Shown: positions 44,801 to 51,603 of the stretch, piece after piece
Layout: every line of letters begins with the position of its first letter
Numbering within the stretch: position 1 is the first letter of the stretch
Assembly (NCBI GenBank): GCA_949130485.1
Contig: OX422190.1
Span: 6,781,167 to 6,845,166, forward strand
Reading direction: 5' to 3'
DNA length: 64,000 bases
Source: Agelas oroides
Taxonomy: Eukaryota > Porifera > Demospongiae > Agelasida > Agelasidae
Made by a program: the position numbers and the translations under genes
Notes under the pieces: model-generated
What the model saw: only the letters and a program-made list of their open reading frames with translations
Told to the model about the DNA's origin: nothing
Databases searched by the model: none

Positions 44801-46078
44801 AATAGAAGGAGGTCAGTCAGTGAGGAGTCAATGGGGGGGGGGGGGGGCACTAAAACGACATTCATGGTTAGGACACAAAGTCTCTGCTGATGTTATTGAG
44901 TGCAATACAAACTAGTTTAGGTGTGGTACTGGTCTACTGTGAGGCATTCTAGTCCAAGCATGTACAGATGTTGATTGATACTGAACTACTCACTCATCTG
45001 ATTGCCGATTAGCTGAGCTGTCATCTTAGGTAGTTCTATGGGATGCTTCCCCTTACCTGCTGTTTACATACACAACTCGATGATATAACCGTATTACAGA
45101 CACACTACTTACGTGCACATGTAACTGCAGCATACCTCAGAAGGGTGAGGCAAAATTTGGATGATTCTTCCATAACAGAAGTTAAAAGAAGGAGCTATCT
45201 CAACTATGTACAGAAGATTTCAAAGTGACATGGCATGCAGCGCCCAGCATACCACAGACAAGATCACTCTGATAGATATAGTACACCTAGCTCTGGAGTG
45301 GTCACCCAAACCACAGGCTGCTTTGGGACACCTGGTATACAGGTATATGTAAACATCAAGTTCCCGGCACCCAAAGCAGAAGAGTGGAATGCTAAATGTA
45401 CAGCATGTAGGTTTATTTTAGTCTTGACACTGGTGTATACAAGCTATTTATTATACCAGCAAAATCCCAAGTTGAACCAACGTCACAGATGTTTGTTGAA
45501 ATGGGAGGAGAGCCCTGGTTGAAAGCCCTGGCTGCATAAAACACGAAAGTGCTTTTCAGCCAAAAATTTTGGGAGGTGACAGAATGTACGTAGAACAGAA
45601 TGTGTATGCAAGGAGTTACTCATGCCATACCTCTTGGTCTGTTTCCTGAAAAGTATCCACTATCATCATCCCCATTGAAGCTGATTGGTCGTGGAGGAAG
45701 TCTGCCCTGCTCAAGGGCATTGAGGCTCTCTTCATACTTGGCTCTCAGGCTCTCTGCCTCCTCTGAAAGCTTCTCTCGTTTCAACATTAATCTCACGAAA
45801 GTGGCAACATTGGGAAGAGTACGGTTGATCACTACAGAAAACAAGGAAATACAAAGCAGCTGACTGCAATGGACTCCCAAATTAGGGCTCTATTCGCAAC
45901 CGTAATGTTATGCATGTGTCTTCGACAATAAATATATGCTCTTGTTAAGCTGTTTACGACTGCCAACAACACCTCAGTCCAAACAGTATATTATACACCA
46001 ATATGGTTCTACGTAGGTGTACAGTAAAGCGCACTCACCACTGAACAACTCTTTTGGGTCAGTGGTGACCCCAGACAT
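16392..46078 (-). CDS. AFAP-like scaffold with six PH domains (gene B, 11 exons)
   Basis: Exons on the - strand, in order: 46078-46039, 45831-45631, 42231-41594, 35067-34715, 32599-32403, 31778-31705, 29719-29147, 28435-27866, 25416-24193, 23711-23178 and 17885-16392. Intron phases 1, 1, 0, 2, 1, 0, 0, 0, 0, 0 all fit, giving about 1965 aa. PH domains lie near residues 95-198, 383-472, 742-836, 1001-1096, 1170-1262 and 1324-1416. Each has the Trp of the last PH helix (YRQW, FMDW, YKQW, YLSW, MFTW, LNRW). Between PH2 and PH3 is a set of YxxP tyrosine motifs. The tail has a coiled coil (about 1485-1590) and proline-rich SH3-type sites. AFAP proteins have two PH domains, SH2/SH3 sites and a coiled coil and link Src signalling to actin; this looks like an expanded relative. 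PH2 is split between two exons. The PH calls are firm; the AFAP kinship is an inference. Confidence 0.8.
18133..18747. mobile_element. 615-bp MITE with perfect 21-bp TIRs
   Basis: The left end AGTTAAGGTTACGATGAAC and its exact inverse at 18727-18747 bound an AT-neutral interior without a convincing gene. No clear target duplication was seen. It lies in intron 10 of gene B. Confidence 0.75.
19655..20098. mobile_element. 444-bp Mutator-like foldback with TIRs of about 150 bp
   Basis: Nearly the whole element is inverted repeat. The arms share AGCCTCGTTCCCAGGCCTCC, the interior GGAAGGCCGGCGAAAAACGG and GGTGGACGTAGGGGGGGAGG. One arm has about 10 extra bases. The 9-bp GATTGTCAC flanks it exactly (19646-19654 and 20099-20107). 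The first T of the usual TAGCC end is absent on the left. Confidence 0.85.
20108..21153. other. Intron 10 of gene B, no feature resolved
   Basis: G-rich stretches (20265-20300, 20440-20470) resemble degraded repeats, but no ends could be set. No coding-like frame or RNA gene was seen. Confidence 0.4.
21154..22667. mobile_element. TACCGTA-group MITE (family C) interrupted by a piggyBac-like element
   Basis: It starts TACCGCGTATAATCGG and ends GAGGAAATACGGTA. The interior to the right of 22329 matches the elements at 26282-26755 and 14270-15180. When the 1084-bp insert at 21241-22324 is removed with one TTAA, the flanks ACACCGCCCTT and ATAGTAGCTGTGGC join as in the intact copy. Confidence 0.75.
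21241..22324. mobile_element. 1084-bp piggyBac-like element nested in a family C MITE
   Basis: It is flanked by TTAA at 21237-21240 and 22325-22328. The ends CTCTTTACTGACCA and TGGTCGGTAAAGAG are inverted. Just inside are ATGACGTC and GGCGTCAT motifs, comparable to those at 49461. TTAA duplication is the mark of piggyBac elements. It has no transposase frame, so it is non-autonomous. Confidence 0.75.
22820..23140. mobile_element. TACCGTA-group MITE, family C
   Basis: TACCGTATTTCTTTACC at the left and GAAGAAATACAGTA at the right are inverted. The interior (GCTACTATT, GAGGCGTTTATTTCG, AACGAGTC) matches 26282-26755. It ends 38 bp from exon 10 of gene B. Confidence 0.7.
23178..23711 (-). CDS. 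Gene B exon 10: sixth PH domain
   Basis: Phase 0 at both ends, 178 codons. The PH strands are LSGFAKVQVASG, KYWCVVQSDSLYIYE and TIVLPGCELQC, and the closing helix is ELNRWLHALEQG. A basic Lys/Arg-rich segment follows. Confidence 0.8.
24193..25416 (-). CDS. Gene B exon 9: fourth and fifth PH domains
   Basis: A single 1224-bp exon, phase 0 at both ends, 408 codons. PH4 runs from QFQGYLRVQRKG to YLSWLNQV and PH5 from GDLKKLSHSGKWKDRYCVI to MFTWITAI, separated by a Ser-rich linker. The basic N-terminal part (LKRRRKFSWMSK) may be a phosphorylation region. Confidence 0.85.
25496..26038. mobile_element. 543-bp TACCGTA-group MITE, family D
   Basis: Ends TACTGTATTGTCCCGAGCAAG and CTTGCTCGGAACAATCATGGTA are inverted; the inner repeat CCACCCCCAATTTTG is shared by both arms. 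It matches the inverted copy at 32873-33362. It lies in intron 8 of gene B. Confidence 0.8.
26282..26755. mobile_element. 474-bp TACCGTA-group MITE, family C (best copy)
   Basis: Ends TACCGTATTTCTTTGATCAGA and TCTAATCAAAGATATACGGTA form a TIR of about 25 bp, followed by inner repeats of CTACTATTTGAA type on both sides. It has no open frame. It serves as the reference for the other family C copies here. Confidence 0.8.
26800..27030. mobile_element. Foldback MITE, about 230 bp (family H)
   Basis: GCGCTGTAGCGCAAAACTTCC (26853-26873) and GGAAGTTCTGTGCTACAGCGC (26960-26980) are the best part of arms of about 70 bp. No clear target duplication was found. Confidence 0.65.
27165..27775. mobile_element. 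Foldback element of about 600 bp with diverged 130-bp arms
   Basis: GGAGCAAGAGGGAGAGAGAT with TCTGGACATTCTGGCCAGC at 27206-27250 is inverted at 27690-27745 (GCTGGCCAGAGTGTCCAGA, CCCTCTTGCTCC). Arms agree over about 130 bp with many differences, so it is an old copy. Confidence 0.6.
27866..28435 (-). CDS. Gene B exon 8: third PH domain
   Basis: Phase 0 at both ends, 190 codons. It starts with one more tyrosine motif (LYDFPR), then the PH domain from RGYLYKRERFMQWTKLYCIV to YKQWMKAL. The QWTKL stretch is close to the first PH domain of AFAP proteins as I remember it. Confidence 0.85.
28576..28958. mobile_element. 383-bp TACCGTA-group MITE, family B
   Basis: Ends TACTGTAGTCTCACGAAAG and CTTTCGCGAGACTACGGTA are inverted. 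The interior matches, in inverse orientation, 38245-38716 and 5560-5813. It lies in intron 7 of gene B. Confidence 0.85.
29147..29719 (-). CDS. Gene B exon 7: array of YxxP tyrosine motifs
   Basis: Phase 0 at both ends, 191 codons, no folded domain recognised. It carries IYNVPR, VYDVPR, LYSVPR, IYDVPR, IYDDPYD and IYDYPP. Tyr-Asp-Val-Pro is the classic phospho-site for Crk/Nck-type SH2 domains, best known from p130Cas. The exon is thus a probable phosphorylation-dependent docking region between PH2 and PH3. Confidence 0.8.
30287..30548. mobile_element. 262-bp near-perfect hairpin, arms of about 125 bp
   Basis: The left arm 30287-30415 and right arm 30423-30548 share blocks such as GGAATGGCGTGCCAAAAAGT and ACCTTCACTTTTATATCC with only scattered mismatches and a loop of under 10 bp. 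It has the look of a young foldback element or an inverted duplication. It lies in intron 6 of gene B and would form a long hairpin in the pre-mRNA. Confidence 0.85.
30870..30921. mobile_element. 52-bp hairpin with TAGTCTCGTTCCCAG end
   Basis: A very short member of the TAGCCTCG group: TAGTCTCGTTCCCAGACC is inverted as GGTCTCGGAATGAGAGTA with a 16-bp loop. The 9-bp flanks no longer match. Confidence 0.55.
31705..31778 (-). CDS. Gene B exon 6: short acidic linker
   Basis: A 74-bp exon between TTTCATCACAG and GTACGTG, phase 1 in and 0 out. It encodes MMEAIWQQEMEGSGDVSLD and a few more residues. It joins exon 5 and exon 7 in frame, which supports its use. Confidence 0.65.
32185..32298. mobile_element. 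114-bp foldback MITE
   Basis: CATAATGCATGCTAGTCTGG at the left is inverted as CCAGACTACCATGCATTATG at the right, with 29-bp arms and a second inner stem (ACCACCC/GGGTGGC). It lies in intron 5 of gene B, about 100 bp from exon 5. Confidence 0.75.
32403..32599 (-). CDS. Gene B exon 5: second half of PH2
   Basis: Phase 2 in, 1 out, 66 codons. It encodes the last strands of PH2 and the closing helix (GADDEDTFMDWLSRLNAAS). The PH fold is completed only when this is joined to exon 4. Confidence 0.8.
32826..32872 (+). repeat. (TATG)n microsatellite
   Basis: About eleven TATG/GTAT units directly abut the left TACCGTA end of the family D element. Confidence 0.9.
32873..33362. mobile_element. 490-bp TACCGTA-group MITE, family D
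   Basis: Ends TACCGTATTGTCCCGGGCAAG and CTTGCCCGGACAATACGGTA are inverted. It is a reverse-oriented relative of 25496-26038, sharing for example GATGCCGGATGTCATGGCGC. It lies in intron 4 of gene B. Confidence 0.85.
34590..34692. mobile_element. 103-bp foldback element beside a gene B splice donor
   Basis: It starts TAGCCACGTTCCAAGGCC. The inner stem GTTCTTCGTTCTGCTTCCG region is loosely inverted before GGGGAGGCCCTA, and the last 14 bases of the usual right end are deleted. The 9-bp CATTGCATG is exact on both sides (34581-34589 and 34693-34701). It lies 13 bp from the 5' splice site of exon 4. Confidence 0.75.
34715..35067 (-). CDS. Gene B exon 4: linker and first half of PH2
   Basis: Phase 0 in, 2 out at GTGAGT. 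A helical stretch (NLVMQCNETMQASVQAMGQI) and a strongly basic segment (GGKKRKKKER) precede the PH start (YSGYLYKRSSSGSWKKKWCV). A second in-frame acceptor 9 bp downstream could drop three residues. Confidence 0.75.
35340..35700 (-). repeat. Dispersed repeat, inverted copy of 15300-15660
   Basis: It shares ordered blocks with the 15-kb copy in reverse orientation (for example GGGCTACTGCCACACTG and GGCAAGGCAGGCTGCGGGTC). It sits in intron 3 of gene B, about 270 bp upstream of exon 4. Confidence 0.5.
36976..37346. mobile_element. 371-bp TACCGTA-group MITE, family E
   Basis: GTAGATCGGGAAATTTTCGTG at the left and CGAAATTTTCCCGATCTACGGTA at the right are inverted. The motif TTTCGTG recurs inside both arms. 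It lies in intron 3 of gene B. Confidence 0.75.
38245..38716. mobile_element. 472-bp TACCGTA-group MITE, family B
   Basis: Ends TACTGTAGTCTCGCGAAAG and CTTTTTCATGAGACTATGGTA are inverted. It is the most complete + oriented copy of the family, with an inner repeat of GAAAGAGCGCC. Confidence 0.85.
39525..40050. mobile_element. Decayed piggyBac-like MITE
   Basis: The left part ATACTAATGATG, the middle GGTTCTGTGCCAGCAGAA and the right part AATTCAGTAGTTAG correspond in order to the element at 49461-49936. The TTAA ends are lost. It contains a CT microsatellite (39728-39746) and a 21-bp triplicate (39840-39903). Confidence 0.5.
39840..39903 (+). repeat. 21-bp tandem triplicate
   Basis: GGTTGAGAGCAGTGACTACT occurs three times in exact tandem. 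Confidence 0.95.
40195..40536 (-). CDS. Unassigned coding-like segment (possible nested or alternative exon)
   Basis: On the - strand an open frame of about 113 codons without an upstream ATG reads like protein: LILKHLLYKKDCDVL, then VPPGYVYSYNSMSDSER, IRLSIPGSNDTYWDATVHKY and a stop after HIKHFFRP. No domain is recognised. Acceptor-like TGTTTTAG (phase 1) and TTGTCTAG (phase 2) and a donor-like GAA/GTAATT are present. None fits the phase-0 junction of gene B exons 3 and 4. It may be an alternative last exon, part of an unseen nested gene, or a mobile element remnant. Confidence 0.3.
   Translation of the reverse strand, partial: YVAVSVSVYCVLAVNITQQLILKHLLYKKDCDVLSRTDVPPGYVYSYNSMSDSERHVVFPTFKCRRSVLECLSSATIRLSIPGSNDTYWDATVHKYAREVIQGRYHIKHFFRP
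41203..41257. repeat. 55-bp perfect-type hairpin
   Basis: CTGGTACAGTTTATCA is inverted as TGATAAACTGTACCAG, with a further CCAGT/ACTGG stem inside. The GGCCTGGTACA...TTTATCA wording recalls the inner TIR of the 1-kb Mutator-like element at 2614. Confidence 0.65.
41411..41484 (+). repeat. Short tandem GGAAGTAAGCCTATCTTCGG repeat
   Basis: About three and a half imperfect copies of a unit of roughly 20 bp lie between the hairpin and exon 3 of gene B. Confidence 0.7.
41594..42231 (-). CDS. Gene B exon 3: first PH domain and Ser-rich linker
   Basis: Phase 1 in, 0 out at GTGAGT, 638 bp. The PH domain runs from LLQTGYLLRRDEYRWHRSWC to EYRQWKDALHLL with a long variable loop (DGRSEKEGNSSNG). A Ser/Arg-rich linker with RGRSLDRDHS follows, ending QQPLPSPPHT, a possible SH3 site. 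Confidence 0.85.
42232..45630. other. Intron 2 of gene B
   Basis: A 3.4-kb intron between a phase-1 donor and a phase-1 acceptor. I saw no complete transposon. A G homopolymer lies at 44834-44848. Short open stretches here lack protein character. Confidence 0.5.
45631..45831 (-). CDS. Gene B exon 2: N-terminal helical region
   Basis: Phase 1 in and out, 67 codons. It encodes INRTLPNVATFVRLMLKREK and a charged helix (SEEAESLRAKYEESLNALEQ), then DDDSGYFSGNRP, another potential tyrosine site. Together with exon 1 it forms the protein's head ahead of PH1. Confidence 0.8.
46039..46078 (-). CDS. Gene B exon 1 with start codon
   Basis: ATG at 46078 is preceded by GCCGCC, a strong initiation context, and followed by 13 codons (MSGVTTDPKELFS) to a GTGAGT donor in phase 1. 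This fits exon 2 exactly. The promoter should lie to the right, in 46.1-46.4 kb, where I see no TATA-like element that stands out. Confidence 0.7.
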
Positions 46079-47223
46079 GGCGGCGTATTACCAGTTGATT
46101 TAGCTTCTCTTCGATTCAGTGACAGCTGAAAGTTTCAATACTCAACATACATCAGCAGATGCTAAGGCCATTTTAGACACCTACCGACACAGAACTGCCA
46201 AACGCTTCGCGCGTGTGATTTGTGTATCGAGCATATTTTGTTGGGTCCCGATCCCTCGCAAAAAATTATTTCGAGGGCCCCGAAGTGCGCGTTATATGGA
46301 GAGTCTAACCTCCAGCTGCTAGAGAAGGATTTGAGGCCTCAGTGAAAGGTGCTGTGTATGAGGTGTTGTGCATGAGGTATTGATCTGTCAAGGAATATCC
46401 AGCTACAAGGAAAGGAGATTTATAAGGGTGACTAAGGGGGGATTGATCGCAATTTAATTCAGGAAATTTAGTTGGCGTACTGAGATAATGGCCACCAGGG
46501 ACATGTACACGGCAAATTACACAGTGATATGCATACATGTACAATTTGAAAATAACCTTAAATCAGGCTACAATGATATGTAATTTGTTAAAACATTGTC
46601 TACTGGGGGGAGAAGGAGAAAAGGTAGTCTCGTTCCCACATTATTTTGTACACTAAAAATGTATTATGTGACATCACATGAAGTTTTAGAGCTGTAAACA
46701 GACGACTTGTTGCATGGATTGTCATTTTAGAGTTTTTGAACGCCAAAGAATAAAACATGAAACCTCTATCAGCCTCAGAGAGACTCTGGAAAATCCTTAC
46801 TTGAAATTTGAAGTACAGGAACTTAAGTTGGCAAGCTCAGAAACACACCACCCATTCATAAAAGTCCTGGCATCCTTCCATTGGTATGCTCTCCAGTTCT
46901 GCTTGGCTTAGTCTTCAGAATACTGCCTCAACCACCTATCTTCCTTGGTCGCCATATATTGTTGCAGTATGTGATGTTAATTGCACAAAGCAATCTGATT
47001 GGAGTTCCAAGATTGTGGTGCTTGGAACTAAAATCTTCTCTGTATGTATTTGACCTGCTGTTTGCCTGCCTGAGCTATTGACATAGAAGGTTACTGTCAC
47101 ATCGTGTTAGAACACTCGTCAAGCACCATAGGCTAATTTGCGGCCCTTTTCCTAAAAATTTGTCCACCTTTAGAAATAAAGTACAAGGTAGTCTCACTAT
47201 TGAGGCTAGGTATATGGTTAGGC

Positions 47224-47472
47224 AAGAGCGCATAAGAACGGGCAGCTAGAGTAAGAGCGTGTAACTACGTAAAATTCGAAACCGGGCGGAATTTACCGCC
47301 AGTACTAAAAATAGTAACACGCCCTACACATGCTGCGTTGACATAAGCCATTATGCATTGTTACTAAGCACCGTGTGTTCTATTTTTATTACGGTTCAAT
47401 ATTTTGCCCGGACTACGGGCTTCTATTGGAGTTACACGCTCTTACTCTAGCCGCCCATTCTTATGCGCTCTT
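47224..47472. mobile_element. 249-bp MITE with 43-bp TIRs and 8-bp TSD
   Basis: Arms of 43 bp (AAGAGCGCATAAGAACGGGC at the left, its inverse at the right) agree at nearly every base. GGTTAGGC is duplicated exactly at 47216-47223 and 47473-47480. An 8-bp duplication suggests a hAT-like or related transposase source. Confidence 0.85.
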
Positions 47473-47710
47473 GGTTAGGCAATAAGGGTGCAACCAGCGT
47501 ACCTGGAATTATTACTAATTGATCTTGATAAAAGCTTTTTCTATGACTGGACTATATAGGCCATTAGTCTTGATTTAGTGAGATCGCTCGGTAAAGGCCA
47601 AGAGAGTGTCTGTTGAGATTTGGAAATCAAGTAGTAGAGGACCAGGTCACTTGAATTAGTAAAGTTCAATCATGTCCTATCTGTTCTGAGAACACCACTC
47701 AGCACAAGCA

Positions 47711-47968
47711 GGTAGGCTGACCATAGATACTGCGCTTTGCAGGTAGGTTGTCAGTGATAGACTAAGCCACAAGTCAATTCGGCATATCTTAGGTGTAATG
47801 AAATTATGAGTAGCTAGCTAGTAACTATAGCCTCTATAGTAACTATAACCTCTGATGCAGTAATACTCAGGTAGGCTGACCATAGATACTGCGCTTTGCA
47901 GGTAGGTTGTCAGCAGATACACGCTGTCTGTTTCCTTCTGACAACCTACCTGCAAAGCGCAGTAGTAG
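47711..47968. repeat. Direct and inverted copies of a 44-bp unit
   Basis: GTAGGCTGACCATAGATACT and the following CAGGTAGGTTGTCAG occur at 47711-47754 and 47871-47914. The last 30 bp occur again inverted at 47938-47968 (ACAACCTACCTGCAAAGCGC). Confidence 0.85.
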
Positions 47969-48355
47969 AGTAGATCAAACCTAATCAGTTCAGTAGTGAT
48001 TAGGCTAGGAGTCCCATGTGAATCACAAATATTGTGACCGTTTTTACAATTTAGATGGTCTTTTAGAACCAAAAAGCCCAGAAAGCTCTGGCTCTAGATA
48101 AAACCCTCACTTAACGTATAGAAATCATTGTGTCAGTTCTTTTGGAGAAACTCAAGAACCACATAATGTATCTAGCCACTTGCAAATGCTTCCAGAATCA
48201 GATCCATGCTGTTTGACCCAGTAGAATGATTTACCAGTTGACTTGCTGACAGCCCTTGACTTTTGCGGACTGTACTTCATACTACTATACGTGTCTATCA
48301 TATTGAACTCTATGGTGTGTACATAAACATAGGCATGTGCCTATTATCATGTACA

Positions 48356-48463
48356 GGTGGTATCTCTATTAAATATGCAAGTCCCAAACCGGATGGAAGT
48401 GTTGATTTGGTGTTAACGGAAGTTTCCAATCCCTGTCCTACTACTCAGCTATCTATGGTGTGA
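48356..48463 (+). CDS. Orphan exon-like segment
   Basis: After an acceptor-like TCATGTACAG, 35 codons read like protein (ISIKYASPKPDGSVDLVLTE, then VSNPCPTTQLSMV) before TGA. No partner exon was found on the + strand nearby. It may be the relic of a lost gene or chance. Confidence 0.2.
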   Translation, partial: GGISIKYASPKPDGSVDLVLTEVSNPCPTTQLSMV

Positions 48464-49089
48464 CACCAGATATCATGTGGTAGATGGGTGGGGCTTTAAA
48501 GTGTGGGTGTGGCTTTAGGATTGTGAAGTGCAGAAACATGTTTTGGGAGTCATCTTGGCATAGTTGGGGTGAGCTTGAGTGAGTGCATGCTGCTGTATAT
48601 GTAGTCAATAGAAATTCATACATGTGTCTGTAATTCCATGCGCCTATTAGGATGACCACCTGCAACCAGTTACTGCAAGTTACTGGCTACTGTAGGTGTT
48701 CTAATTTTAAGGTGCTGTGCTTGTGTGTGTGTGTGTGTGTGTTGAGGGTATTTGCTTCCTGCACAAACCAATATAATCTACCTCCCGAACTGTACGTGTC
48801 AAGGCAACTGTTATTTGCTGAGGGCTCCAGCTGATCACATTCAGGAGAACATAAAGTACTATCACCTGATGTAATTTGGAAGAGAATCATGACAAAGGAC
48901 ATTATTAAATGCATGTACCCATCCCCTGACATGAATGTGTGTGTACACACACTCAAAGCTTGTGCACACACAGATCACACAGACACATACGGACAGGCAG
49001 AAAGACAAGCAGGGAGACAGCCAGACAGACTGACAAACAGATATATAGACAGACACAGGCACACAGTCACAGATGGACAGACATGCATG

Positions 49090-49121
49090 CATGTACACAC
49101 ACGCACACACGCACACACATG

Positions 49122-49153
<32 letters not shown>

Positions 49154-49250
49154 CATGCACACACGCACACACACATACACACACATGCACACACACACAC
49201 ACACACACGCACACACACGCACACACACGCACACACACATGCACACACAT

Positions 49251-49322
<72 letters not shown>
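49090..49322 (+). repeat. (CA)n microsatellite with CG and TG interruptions
   Basis: About 230 bp of ACAC broken by CGCACAC and ATGCAC; the last 70 bp is pure CA. It produces long false frames of alternating His/Thr or Cys/Val on both strands. Confidence 0.98.
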
Positions 49323-49324
<2 letters not shown>

Positions 49325-49460
49325 TACAAAACACACTACACAATGCACACCTACTTGCAGAAGAGAAGCAATGGATTGGTATATACCTGTATGTGAAGAG
49401 GTGTAAGGTTGTGTGTGTTTACGGCGTGCCTACTAAAATGAATGCTAGAATCACTCTTAA

Positions 49461-49936
49461 CCCTTTAACTACTAATGACGACTATAGTCGTCATCGAAAT
49501 TCGGCCGCATGTTATCAGTTGGCGCAATCCATTTTGAAGATAGGTTCTGCGCTAGCAGAAAGGGTGGGACGAAGGGAGGTGGGTGGGTGTCACCCAGAGG
49601 GTGACAGTGCATGGCGGCTGTGGTAGCTGGCTGTAGAAAGCCCTGGTCAATGCCAGGTGGGCCATTGTTCTGAGAAAACACTCCTTTTGCGTTGTAGGGG
49701 AGACATTTTAGGCAGCTTTCAGTCTGAAGGAGTGCTCTCTGGTCAGAGGGCCCTGACTATTGAACGCTTGCTAATGGGTGGGTGTAGTCAAGGTCATGAA
49801 CTCGTAAAGGACATGTGGAAGAAGCTGTGGCTCAAGTTTTCAGGGCTAACTCACAGCAGGAGTGGAAATGCAGGTGAAAAAAGGTGTGACTAGTCTAAAC
49901 AAGACCTCTGAAAAATACAATTCAGTAGTTAAAGGG
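49461..49936. mobile_element. 476-bp piggyBac-like MITE
   Basis: TTAA at 49457-49460 precedes CCCTTTAACTACTAATGACG. The right end AGTAGTTAAAGGG is followed by TTAT, a changed TTAA. Inside the left end is the small palindrome ATGACGACTATAGTCGTCAT. CCCTTT after TTAA is common among piggyBac elements. Confidence 0.7.
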
Positions 49937-50032
49937 TTATTAATTAATGAACACCCCCCCCCCCCCCCCCCACAGTAATAGATATATACTATGCACAGAC
50001 ACTTAATACTTCAGCAATGCCACATTAGCAGA

Positions 50033-50095
50033 CATGATACCTGTATAATGGACATGATACCTGTATAATGGACATGATACCTGTATAATGGACAC
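50033..50095 (+). repeat. 20-bp tandem triplicate
   Basis: GACATGATACCTGTATAATG is repeated three times exactly. A GGTTCCACCGTA end of a Tc1/mariner-like element lies at 50410-50428, and the GGACACTTAAGTGGTTCC stretch after the triplicate may belong to the same element. Confidence 0.9.
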
Positions 50096-51282
50096 TTAAG
50101 TGGTTCCAATATACGTAAACAATACTTCCATTAGATGGACATTCATCTGCAAGGTTGTCCACTGTTACTGTTGGATTTCATAACTGGTTGTTAAATTAGC
50201 ACTGTTACTCATAATGCTAGCCATTGGTTAACCTTCCCCATCAAATTACAGCAGAGGAAAGCTCTGGAGATGCAGCCACAGTATGCTCAACATCCTGAGT
50301 ATGCATTGCAATGCCCGACCCTATATACTAGACATGTACCAGAAATCCACTAAAATGTGGACATCTCACTATAGCAGTATGTGGCTTAATTTTGATGGTG
50401 TCTGTCTTAATTAGACAGGTTCCACCGTACTCTAACTAGCAGGACAAAATTGGCAGTTCAATCTGTTTACATGTGTGTGCATGTGAGGGTTAACTTGTCC
50501 AGGCTTATTCCCATTCCATTCTGATGTATGGCTTCAGAGCTGTTGACAGCCGTGACAGGCATCCTCTGACCTTTCTTTGGCCTACACAGGTTTTTGATGG
50601 CCTCCTTTGACTTCCACTAGACCTGGTCGTGTCTAATATTTCCTGGCCTCACCTGGCTTCTATTGGCCTCCTGTGAATTTCTTGGCTTCCTGTAGCTTTC
50701 TCTCTGGTGTCCTCCGACCCTTCTATATATACCGTCCACACTACTCTAGTCTCCCGTACTTCCTCTGGCCCCTTCACTGCACACTTTTGGCTTCTTTTGG
50801 TATCATCTTCCCTCTTCTGCCCTTCCTTGGCCTCACCATTTGGTTAGCATTTTGTTGAGGCTTTCATGCGAAAGTGTCAAAGGGTCAGTGAACTATACTG
50901 GCATTTTCAGGTTTACTTGGCATGTATAGTAGGGATGTTCACCATGGCGTATGTAGTGACTGCTGTTGTTTTTGTTAGAGCTCACACAGTCAGAACAAAT
51001 CTGACTGTATCTTGTACACTCTTTGTGTTGCCTGATAAAGATTAGCTTGCATGATACACTACAACCAAGTTTGCACTGCATGATCAACAGTGTGAAGTCC
51101 AACAGCAAAGCAACCATGGCATGCATGGATGCATGTGTACAACTGCGCCAGTCCTATTAAACTACTCTACAGTGTAGGGTGTGTGTATATAGCCATATTA
51201 CTGTATATATGTACAAGGGTATGTTAGCAGGCATTTCTAGGTATATGTATGAAACCGGACATTCTAGGTACGAAACCAGGTA

Positions 51283-51603
51283 CTTACCCCGGTACACCTC
51301 ACCCGGTACACCTCCCCCGCATACTGCAAGCGATCAAAAACTGGAGCCGGGGAAGGCCTGGGAACGAGGCTACCCCGGTACACCTCACCCGGTACACCTC
51401 CCCCGGTACACCTCCCCCGGTACACCTCACCCGGTACACCTCACCCGGTACACCTCACCCGGTACACCTCACCCGGTACACCTCACCCGGTACACCTCAC
51501 CCGGTACACCTCACCCGGTACACCTCCCCCGGTACACCTCACCCGGTACACCTCACACAGTACACCTCACCCGGTACACCTCCCCCGATACACCTTACCC
51601 GAA
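51283..51603 (+). repeat. 14-bp minisatellite (CCCGGTACACCTCA)n with embedded foldback end
   Basis: About 18 near-identical units, broken once at 51316-51374 by a piece that ends GGGGAAGGCCTGGGAACGAGGCTA, the right end of the TAGCCTCG group. The matching left end is absent. Confidence 0.9.

Noticed and set aside
48862-49626. Long open frames of His/Thr or Cys/Val repeats on both strands (also at 58899-59276)
   Set aside because: They are translations of CA/TG microsatellites, open in every frame because of the repeat, with no unique sequence.
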